Shown: positions 24,467 to 36,400 of the stretch, piece after piece
How the letters are laid out: each line of letters begins with the position of its first letter
How positions within the stretch are numbered: position 1 is the stretch's first letter
Assembly (NCBI RefSeq): GCF_041260155.1
Contig: NC_091946.1
Location: forward strand, 23,693,141-23,757,140
DNA from: Ptychodera flava
Taxonomy: Eukaryota > Hemichordata > Enteropneusta > Ptychoderidae
Length of the DNA: 64,000 bases
Reading direction: 5' to 3'
Program-made: the position numbers and the translations under genes
Notes under the pieces: model-generated
What the model was told of the DNA's origin: nothing
The model's input: the letters and a program-made list of their open reading frames with translations, nothing else
Database searches by the model: none

Positions 24467-27400
24467 GTAAGTATGTTATTCAGCACTCCGACAGAGCAGT
24501 CACACTGAATTGTAAGGCGGCAAAATTTTGGGCTCCCGCGAGTTAAACTGACCCGGGAAGCGAGATGGACATCGTGTCTGTTTTATGTACACAGTACGGT
24601 AATGGTTTTGCGGCAAATGTTTGCCTACGCAGTCGCTTGTCGGCTCGTAGTTATCACAGTCGACATCATCGATTGAATGTGATCGAAATGTTTCCACCAC
24701 AGTCATGGAACATACGCTATAAATATAATTGCAGGTCGTCGAAATTATTCTATTTTTAATACCCTCTCCTACAATGTTGTGCAGATCATTTAAATTTAAA
24801 TTGCTTCGAGACAAGACAAGCGATTTAGACAACCGTTTGTTGATATAGCCGTGGGCGTGGGGTAGAATCATCTCCGTTTTCATGATATTGAACGAGAACT
24901 AGGCTGCCTTGTGTACCGGTACCGGTCTGTGTGTTTGTAGTGTCGTACGACCTCACACCCAGGCATGGACTATATCATGTGTAGGAGTCATGACGCCGCA
25001 ACGCACCTGGAACGCGCGCGCAGACCCGTAGGAAGTGGAATGCGAGCTTACCTTGAAGCCCAAGGGATCTTTGGTGCGATTCTGTGTCGTCAAGCTACCT
25101 ACTTTAGCCGGAAGGGGCAGCCAATGCAGCTGTTCATATAAAAAAGGTGTACACAAATTGTTCGGTGGCAGGGGCCATTTATTTTATTCTATCAGTGGGC
25201 GGGAAGATGTTCTTTCATTTATGACAGTGGCCCGGGAAAATTTTTTCGTTTTCAGAGTTCAGGCAACTTGAAATATAATTGATTATTGTACACCTACGTC
25301 TGTAACCTATGGAGTTTCGTCGTACAGTAAGTTTCGGTATCAGAGGACGCGGAGTCCAATAACTTTGACGCGGAGTACAATAACTTTAGGTGTTATTGGA
25401 CGCTATTTGACCTTTGGCCTCAAAACACCTTTACGTCAACGCGAGGAAAAAGAAGAGAATATTTTACATTTTTACAACAATATATACTTCTTAACATTCA
25501 GTACTTCACAAAATAAATCATGGTCAGTCCAAAACCGGTGAATTTGAGTGAAATTATGCTGCTGACGTAAAATTTCTACCACGCGCACTGCGCAGCGCGA
25601 GTTGAAATTTCGTTCTGTGCGCTAAGCGGACGCGCTCAATGCGTTCCAAGTCTGCTCACGATCGCTCAGTGCAGGAGCATCCAAAAACGCCTAAAATTTC
25701 GACTTTTTTCAAGTTAAGTTGGACTAAAAAGGTGTATAATAATAAGGTTATTCACAAAATACCGGGATTTATGTCTTCGTACATCGTACGCTACGGTATT
25801 GTCCTCGACGCTACGCGTCTCGGACAATACCTCCGCTGCACGATGTACTCGGACATAAATCCCGGTATTTGTGAATAACCTTATATTATTGTGTGTGGCG
25901 ATGTCTTCTTGCCAATACGGTAAACATTTAACATTTCATCAACTTATTTAACCCTTTTACACACGCGATTGTGCACCACCTTTGTTGAAGGTCGATTCCT
26001 CCAATTGGCAGATCGTCCATGTAGCCGACACGAACACGAAGTGCCTGTTACCGGCTACCAAAAACTCTGAAAAATATAAAGAATGAGCAGCTTTGTGCTG
26101 GCGTTCATGCTGAAGCTTAGACAAAGCTTTGATTCAAAAAAATCCAAGTCAAAGGTTGTATTGCTATCTTGTACAAAGGAATAATGCCCAAAGTTTGAAT
26201 GAGCTTATTTTCGAAGGTTAAATACAACTTCAGCCTTAGAACCTTCGTCAACTGTTCACAATGAACCTTTCGACCACCTTAGTTTTCCGATAGGTTAGAC
26301 AAAGGTTACTTTCACAAGGGGTGGGTGGAGGGACGGTGGTTAAATACAGCTTCAGCCTTAGAACCTTGGTCAAATGTTTTCAATGAAACTTTCGAAACCA
26401 TAGTTTTCTGAAAGGTTGGACAAAGGTTACCTTCAGAAGGTTACTTCGCATCGGGAACATTTGTTGAAGATTTGATTTGAACCTTCAGATAGTTGTTTCT
26501 AATAGGTATGTCGCGTGAAGGTTGTTTCCGAAGGTTATATGTTGGGTCAACTTCACTCCCTGGTCTTAGGGTTTTGTTTTTGCGTTATGTCGCCCCGGAA
26601 ACAGACAAACCGCAGCTGAGTGGTCATGCATGCTGTGCTGTTCGCATAAAATCATGATCGAAACTTTTACACTGCACTGAGTGATGTGTGTGTTGTCAGC
26701 GCTGGTCATATACTATGTGAAAAGAGGGGTGTCCGTATTATACCTTGAGGGATAAGCAATTTTTTCCAAGATTTTGGACCAAATGGACATAAATATTCAT
26801 GGACTACACTTTTTGACAAAAATTTTGGTAAAATTCAGAAAAAATTGTCTAGATCTGAGAGAAATTATTTGGCGTTTTGTTGTACAAAGGGTTAAGCTAG
26901 CAAAAACTGCACTTCTAAAACTATGTCATCAGTCAAAGTCAAAAACTGCACTTCTAAAAATATGTCATCAGTCAAAGTCTATTGTGAACAAAATTTTTTT
27001 GTCTGAAGTAAAAAGAAGTCCTAACGAAATTGAAAGATAGCACACTTTAGTTGGAAGGACAAAATCATGTATTGATGAGAGGGCAGTGGGCAACTTTGTC
27101 ATGGAAATAGGGCATGGGGGAGGGGAACTTGGGAGTTTTGGAAGTGGGGAAGGGAGATTGAGGGGAAGAAATTGTGGGTAAGAGGGAAGCTTTTCAAACC
27201 GCGATTGGAGGGCAGTTGCGAACAGTTTTTACTTTCCCCTCCAATTTTTTTGGAAAAATTTCTTTGAAATGCTATATTTATGATTACCCCCTGAACACCA
27301 AAGTTGACATTTGTCACCTTTATGAAATATACCCCAGTCAATTTTTTTTTCAGATATTTGCCAAAACTTGGATGAAAATCTGTAGCCTGTATGATGTCCA

Positions 27401-30400
27401 TTTGGTCCAAAATTATCAAAAAAATTACAGAAAAATTCATAAAATTGGTAAAATGTTGCATTAAAATTTTGGAGGGAAAAAATTACAGTACTCAAACACT
27501 GAAGGCACCTTTCGTTACAATTTCTTGAAATAGGCTACTTGGCTGCCCCTGAGCGGGTATATTCTCTCAGACACGAGGCTGCTGTTGTTTAGAAAGACCT
27601 ATGAGGCAAAAACGTTTAGTGTGATACTGTGAATGAATACATAAAGTGTCAACATTTCTGGCAATTTATGATATTTTATCTATACATATTTATCAACTGT
27701 GTACATTGTGAAACTGTCGTAAAAGATTATACGGCGCAATAGAGATGCCAGAATTCATTTACAACTTCCCTGTTTTTAACAACCATGCGACATCAAAATG
27801 GTACAAATCTACCTCTTTGTTGGAAATTCAAAAAAGGCTCATTTATTGATAGCCTACATGTATGTTTAGTTATTTTACATGACGATACACATCAAGAAGC
27901 TACAACAAACTCATCTTTATTAGACAATATATAGATCGGGAATTCTGGAAACATATTCCAAAGAGATTTGATGGATACAGTATCTTCATACGTAGTTTCA
28001 AGTTTCTGTCACGGTCACTGCAGACATGGTGATCTGTATGGATGGAATGCAGTCACTATTCAAAAACTTGTAATAAGATACAAGTGTAGACCCTGGAGGG
28101 AGGCGCTCGCTATGTGGTCTGTAATGCTTCCCCATGCCTTGGGGTACATAATTTTATTGTTGCCCGCATTAATACTGATTTCTACAGGAACAGAATCAAC
28201 ACTTACACGATAATATACCCCCTCCCAGACCATAATGGATGAAAGGAAACTTTGCACAACATAATCATATGTACGAGGTGAAGCCAAGTACATTTAATGG
28301 AGTGTTTGCTTGAGTCTATTATAGGCCAAGAGAGGGTATTCATTATTGCTATAATTATATAGTTTTGGCAATGCCAGGGAATTTGTAGATGTAGAAAACA
28401 TCTGGGGACACAACGCTGGATAATCAAATACATTATCAGTAACAATCTAGGTGGACAATGTCACAAAATTCACTGGTATTGACATAGCTGTTATAAAATT
28501 GACAATTATAGTATAGCATTGTTGCATATTAAGCAATAAATAACTCTACATGCAAGCAATATTATTTGATTGTTCTATAGTTTATGCACCTATCAGTGTT
28601 TTCCACCAGGGAGCCGAGTGAGGGCCTAATAGGGGAACTTTGACATTTGTTTTTCAAGACATGTCGAATTCTCCACACAAAGGCTACAAAAATATGTCAA
28701 ATACCCAAGGTTTGGGGAAAATAGAGTGTACATGTAGATAATTGAGGACTTTTGATATCAGTCAAAATTCTAGGCACGGTGTGTATCTAGGCACGGTGTG
28801 TATCTTGGCGATCAACTTTCTCAGTCCTGGGCTTTGATTTGTGATCAAATTTCCCTTTCTGGGATACGGTTTGTGACTAATTTCCCATTGCCCCGCACTC
28901 CCACCTGGTGGAAAATATTGATAGGTGCGTTTGAACCAAGCGAATGATTCAATTATGGAAGATTATTTTCAATATGCTTTAAGTACTTTGTGCACATCGT
29001 GTACAGCATGTGATGTTGTTTCAGTCAAAATATAGGACCAAAGTCTAAAGGGCAAAAAATCGGCACTGACTGTTAACCCGGTCTCTACCCAAGCAGGAAA
29101 TGTCACTGTAATTTGATCAAGATATTAACCTTTTGAGTCTGTAATTTTCCCACCAAAATTTCAGTGCAACATTTTACCAATTTTTATGAATTTTTATAAT
29201 TTTTTTTTGATAATTGTGGATCAAATGAACATCACATTTCATTGGCTACAGTTTTACACCAAAATTTTGGCAAAAATCTGAAAAAAATTTGACTGGGGCA
29301 CATTTTATAAAGGTGACAAAAATTGACTTTGGCCGTCTAAGGGTTAAGATCGAGGCACAAGCCCACTTCTAGTACACCATTTCTTTCAAAACTTTGATCT
29401 CAGAGTGATTACGTGGATACGTAACATATCCAATAGATTCAATGACCAGGATCTAATTCCTTTTTTCATTTTCAGGGAACACTGTCAGCAATTTGTGCAT
29501 GATACTACCTCCATTTATCGCAATAATACATGCTTTGATAGACGGCCTTGAAAGGAGATATATAGCATCGTATTTATCATTACTAGGTAAGCCCAACATC
29601 CGTAAAGATAATTTGACGATTAGTCTAGGGTAAAATTATATATTATAGTTCCATGGATATTTTTGCAAAGCTACATGTACAGGAGGCAGGAAGTGAATCG
29701 TACTATTTTTGTACAAACCTACAAAATCTCCCACCAGTTACATTGCTACTGATGACTTGAAGTCTAGATTTTACAAACTGTCCACAATAATAGAAGCATT
29801 ACATATTATACAGATAGTGTTGATAAAAAAAATTCTGAGCATTTTCACATGCTTCCGGAAGGAAAAAAAAATCAAATATCCACAACAAAAATGTCCTAAA
29901 CCTAAAGTAAAACAACTGCAATATTGTCTTTTTAACATCCTCAAGGCAGGGTCTAACATTTGCAACTATTTATTCCCGAACAGCACTAAACTAATTCCAG
30001 TGCTGAAGTACATGTACATATTTGCCTCAGTGCCAAAAAATGTTTGTGTTGGCTCAAGTAGAAGCGGCAATTCCATGGAACAATTAGTTATTCTTCCTGA
30101 CCTTAATAGGAAAAATTCTTTTCTACACTGCAGAGACTGAGAAAAGATGCAGGGGTAACTGTCAACTCATGAATTGATATTGACCAATCAGGAGCCTTAG
30201 TAAAAAAGGAAAGGCAGTATGCCCCAATGAAAAGTCTTGTCATAAAATCCTTCCTGAACTTCTAAATTTCAGTAAGATGATTGCTTAGAAGTAAAAAAAT
30301 ATGCAGGTACTAAAATAATAAAAACAAAAATACGGCTCATTTTAATCGAGCATAAATGGATGCTCTAGAAACTCAGCTACCCATATATTGTTCCAAATTT

Positions 30401-33400
30401 GTTTGCCTAGAGAGTTGATAGCATTTGCAGATTTAATGACAAGATAACACAGTCCTAGTTTTTATACCCTTAAGTCAGAAAAATCTGTGCCACAACTATA
30501 GATACACCTTCACACGGTCCCTCCACAAATGACCTACACAATGTCTCTTCATCATGGAGAACATGAGTGTGATGTCATATGTTGAAATTAACATGAATGT
30601 GATGTCGTAGGTTGAAATTAACATGAGTGTGATGTCATAGGTTGAAATTAACATGAGTGTGATGTCATAGTCTACATAAACAAATTAGCATAATCAATTT
30701 GTATAAGTCAGCCAAAAATGATGTTTTCATTCTCTTTTATGAAATTACAGACACTCAGCAAATTTTTTGTGCTGTTTCTTACATTTAATTGATATTCTCA
30801 TCATGTGTCTATATTACCATCTGACAGTCTTAATTTTCAAAATGTCAACTGAATATGGGCATCGATTGCTTCGGGTAGTTCAGATTCTTGACTAATGGGT
30901 AATTTTGTCTTTCCCCACAGTTGTTGGTGTCGGGTCATGGTTTTTTCACATGACATTACTCTATGAAATGCAGGTAGGTTGCGGTGAGTCAACTTGACAA
31001 TGTGGTCTGCATTTGCATAATGTCCAATGTTATTGTTGAACACTATTTTAGTCTGTGCTAGAATTCAGTGGGTCAATCATAACACTGCATATCTTACTTG
31101 ATGCACTGTGTTTACTACAGATTCAATTTCAACATTTGATTTTGGGAAGATTATCTGAATGTCAAAGCTAAAAATCATGACAATGTCATCAAAAGTTATA
31201 TCTCCTATCGTCTCATCAAGTTTATGCTCCAAGCTTCAATTGAGTGATAGTTTAAGGTAGTATGCACCTCAAAAGTGAAAGACTTAAACTTTTACTCAAC
31301 CTTTCCTGAATGAAATTCTTGCCCATTCTCTTACCAAATCAACAATAAACATCGGGGTCACCATGCAAAGTTTGGAACAGATTACCCAACATTTTGCGAT
31401 ATTTAAAATTCAAAATGGCCGCCATTCCTGTGTTAACTCTGTGGGCGAAAAATTAAATTTTGGATTTTGAAAAGCTAAGATGGTGAAAGTTTTGCTTTCT
31501 CAAAGAGCTTTAAAATGAGCCCACCACAAGTGATAGATCAGAAAAGAATTGTAGAAATTTGAGGCTCCGACTATCTGTCCCAGAGACGTGTTCTACCTTA
31601 AAGAATGTACTATAGTCTAATGAGCAAACTTCTTATAATTACCACTTAAGATTGTGTTAGTTTTGTTCACATAAATGAGATTTCCACCCATGCCAAACAC
31701 AGCAAGCTGAACTGACCAAATTTATCAGCAGTTAGAGCGAGATTTGAGTTTGGAAAAAGTGACGAACCATAAAACGTAGTAAGTCTTGTTGAAGAAGATT
31801 ATTCCCAGCTGTTGTTGTCATGGAGTGTACTGATTAAATGCAATTCTCTCCCAATGAACAGCTCTTTGATGAAATTCCAATGATATGGGGGAGCTGCGTG
31901 TTTTTATACTGCATGTAAGTATTTCTGTTTCCAGCTTGTTATGTTTCATAATTTTTGATCCGTAGGTAGTGGTAGCCCTCCATGACCTACTGCATATAGT
32001 GCCACGTTGTTACAGCTATATTTAAACCAATTATCAAAAAGCCTACACTTTAAACATCAGAATACATTTTTGTGAAAAACATATACAAGGTACAGTACCA
32101 GAATCACATAACTTGTAGCTTTTACCGCGCTGTTGGCCTACCTGCTGGTGCGGTAACTTCGCGGTAACACCTCTTTTGTTAGCTGTTGATTTTCTTTGTC
32201 CTCGATTGCGGTAAATGCGGTAAGTGAACAATAGTTCCCGCAGCACTTGCGACATGTACAACAAAAGAACGTGCGGTATTGCGGCAATTGACGAGGTGTT
32301 AATGACCCCAAGTTGGTTGCCGCACAGACCTTTTGTGAAGGTTTGCTTTTGCCCCGCCCTCTGAGTTTACAATCATGGTCACAAGTTTTCACCATAGCGA
32401 TCTAGGCAAAGTTGGGTACCTGAAAGCATTTCTTGCATTTTTCTTCCTTTGTACTCTTTGTAAGTGTACGGAAATGTACAGTATACAGCAAGACATGATT
32501 TATATCTTTCCCTTTACAATTTTGGCGATTTGGTGCTCAATTACTGTGAATAGCATGCTAAGTTGACTCCCAATCACCTTTCCTGTCTTGCTGTGTAGGC
32601 CTACAGTTGACCACTCCGTGAAGTTCAAATTTGCATTTATATTTGGTTTGTAGTAGGCCTACAGAGTCGCAATTTCTTCAGCTGTGGTTTTGAAGCTGTC
32701 AATCATTCAGTTGCCGCACAAGTTTCAACATTTAGAACAATAGAATGCGATCGCAACGAGGTGTTACCGCAGCATTTGAGTTGTCAGTGTGTTGCCGCAC
32801 TGCTGTTGCCGCATGTTTTGAGGCATCAGTGAGTTCCCGCAAACGCGTTGCCGCAGTGTTTGCGGCAATAAAACAATGGGAAGTGGGCATGAAACAGTAG
32901 ATACCGCAGACCTTGCGGGAGAGAACAATGCTACCGCACAGTTACCGCATGTTTGCCGCATACCGCAAAATGCGGTTACAAGTTATGTGATTCTGGTACT
33001 GTAAATAAACAAACTAAACAAATGAAGGAAATTTATTGCTAAAAATAGGTTCTATGTTAAAGTTTTTCGTTAAAAAACTCTTGTTTTCAATTATCATTTT
33101 CTGCAAGTGTGATTTGTGTTCGTGGCATAATGCCTTTTTGTGACATCCCACGCCAATATTGCATTAAGACTTAGAAGTTGTATTTGACCGACAGCAAAAA
33201 ATGGGAAGCAAATTGTCTGCCTCTCCTTTTCATTTTCTCAATCTTATAATTGTGTCAATTTTTATTCTGAATGGGTGTCGGTGAGCCATAGCGGATTTAG
33301 GCCATTTAAAGAAAATTCTTTGTTTGCCGTACTTGGATTTTTGGAAAACCTACCAGCCAGCCAGCCAGGGAAAAAAACAAACACGGACGAAAATACGAGT

Positions 33401-36400
33401 GTATTAACAAAGGTGCAATTTTGATTTGTTTCTATTGGAAAATAATATTTTTATTTGAAATAGTGTTAACATTGTGTTTGTTTTCTTAATTTTCTCTGAA
33501 AATCTACCAGCACTCGGACGGCAAACAAAGAATTTTATTTAAAGCGCCTTACCTAGAAAACTGAAGTTCATCATAGGAATTGAACATTTTATGATTTTAT
33601 GATTACAATTCTATGTAAAATGCCGCAGGTACCATGCCATATCTAATCTAATCATTCTTATCTAACATTGATTTATGGTGTCATATACCATGTTACACCT
33701 GATATCTTGACAAATAGAGATATCAAAAACAGGAAAGAAAGAAAACAACAGACAAACAGATGCCAAGATACACTGTTATGTAAGAGAGTTTTTTGATAAA
33801 AAACACTCTGAAGAGTCAAAAATGTTGATTTTTTTCGCCTTGGTTTTTTATTTTCCAGGATTGAGAGTCACAGCCCACCCAAAAGTCATAACTACAAGTT
33901 GGTACTTTTGTTGACTTTCTATGCTGTTGTCGTTACAGTGGTCTATGTGTATGTTAAGTGGCCAATTTTTCATCAGGTGAGTATGTCCACCCTTGTGATC
34001 AGAGGAGGAGGGAGGGGGGGGGGGGCGCAAGAAGAGGGCAAAGAGTCCTTAACCCTGTAGCAGTGGATTCTTGGACACCTCTATTCTTTATTGCGATGGG
34101 TGAATTCACATATATAAGGAAATGGGGTGGACAGAGCAAGTGACTATCACACTACATGTAGAATGGGTTCCAAATTTTGCATAGAAAACAACATTACCCC
34201 CCTCATTTGCAATCAGAAGACTCTCTGAGAAGTGAGACTATTCGGACTGATTTTACGATCTGCATCACAGTTCTTTAAGAAATTAAATACATGTGTCATG
34301 ATTTCAAGAGATTTATGATCTTGAATTTTATTGTTTCTGATATCTGTTCCTAAATTCACCATTGGCCACTCAGCAAACCACCCAAACTGAAGGCGGGCCC
34401 CACCCACCCTCTGTAGACAGGCTACTTCTATACAGTGATCATTTTCTTGGTCCCCCGTGTGCCCACTATACGCATATGAGCAGGTTTGATGACTGTATAT
34501 GTACTTTTTAACAGCACAGCTGACGCAGAGTGATGTATTTTTACATGCAATCACTCAAACAAAATGGATGTCAGCGCCATTTCGGTAAATTATGAAAACA
34601 CAGTACCCTAGCAAGTCGTCAGCTGTGATTGTCATCTCCTTAGTGTGGAAAATGTAGCTGAGATTTTTGTGCGTGCTCACTGCTCAATTTTGTTCATTAC
34701 TGAATGCAGAATGCACTTTTGTCAACATGGATGTGAAAATAAAATCAATTCCTTTCTGAAAAAAATAATTGGCAAAGTTTCATCATATGATTTCACAATG
34801 TCTCTTTGAAATAATCTTAGCTTAGTTACAGACAAAACAGTACAGCCTGGTATTAGCTGGCCTTATTAGCAAACAAACGTTAATAGCATGGTGAGAGTAT
34901 TTTTAACAACACAGACATACAGATGTCCAGCTGAAAGACTTTATGACAAAAACAAATAGTTGCTGAAAAACAGACCAAGGTTATTGACTAATGCTTATTG
35001 TTAAGATCATTTAAAAATTGTTACATAATATGACATTGAAGCGTGTTAAATGTTATGTATGTGAACATTTCAAATGTAGAGTAATATTTATTTTATTCTT
35101 TGGCAGATTGCCTATGGTATTCTAGTGCTTTGGCTAGCGTACACTGGAGTTCGACTAGCGTAAGTACAACTATTTTCAGTGGCCCGCGTGTTCTATGGGT
35201 CAGGTCTGATATAAATCGAGGTATACCTGCAGCAAAGTGGATCCATTGCTACTCATTATAGTAATCTGATTGTCTTAGGGTGCCTTGCACAGCAATTAAA
35301 TAGAATATTACAGCTGGGGTAAATGATGAATTGTAAGAAGGTACCATCTGTCCCAGTGTTCTACAGTTCTGCCCAAATTCAGAATATTCACATATGTGAT
35401 GCCCATTGGTTGCCATGATTTTCATTTTTCATTTAATTTCATATCTAAAGGTTTAATTTTGACCTCTTTGAATTTTTTTTTGGGGGGACAAATAAAGTAA
35501 TCTTGATCTGTTTCTTTGTAATCGGATGACAATCTCTGTTAGCTAAAAAAAATCATGATTTTGTGAGACAAAGTCACGGTAACCAATCAAAATGCTTTGA
35601 AGCAGGACTTCCCATAAGTGAAACCGTATTATGTGACACCATCTCTGATTGGTCACTTCCATGTATGAATGAATGAATGTTTAATCTAATTTTGGATTTA
35701 CATGTATTTTGTTGCATACAATGATGTGTAAAATCATGTTCAATGGCATCGTTATGAAAATTCTTATGATCTAGATTGTATGAGTTATTGAGTTGTACTC
35801 AGACAAATATGTTTTTGCTAATTGGAGGTAGCGAACAAAATTTACCAAATATTTCTATATATTTTTTTGACTTCCACAGATTCTTCAAAGGTTCTTCAAG
35901 TTCAAAGCCACTACTACTCATATCTGGTTTTGTGTATTTCATGGGTTTTGTGGTGTGGAATATAGACAATATTTACTGCAAAGATATCAGGTGAGACAAA
36001 AGAAAATCTTAAAGTAACTTTTTCTGCTCCTTGAAGCAAGTAGTGTTACATGTACCTGATTGAATGAGCAGAGAGCTTTGTAAAAGATACACTTACAGTG
36101 AATTGCTTTGAAGCATTGGCATTAGACGAATTAGACATATTGTCTAAATCGAGGTGTTGCCAACACTGTCGGGTGTAATTAACAGCCTAGCGGTAACATG
36201 ATTCGATCATAAAAAATCAACTCTGCAAAAGTTGAAACATTGTCTAGCAGACGGTCAGATGTAGTCTTAACAACACCACATATCAGACATATGTCCAAGC
36301 ACTGTCCAAGTCTTATCACTTGCTTTCAGGTGAAGTTGTTTTTACTACATCTGACCTCCTGCAAGACAATGTTTCAACTTTGGCAGAGTTGATTTCTCTG

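Larger units (their letters stand above)
24467..29475. other. ACER3 intron 1
   Basis: 5-kb intron without further exons. It holds a foldback (25743-25883), a 120-bp tandem duplication (26213-26455), a 40-bp duplication (about 26905-26980), MITE family A copies (26745-26894, 27322-27497, 29129-29343) and a TIR element (28586-28928). Confidence 0.55.

Noticed and set aside
29709..30140. 143-codon frame in ACER3 intron 2
   Set aside because: No homology signal, no splice-compatible role, and low-complexity Lys/Ile content.
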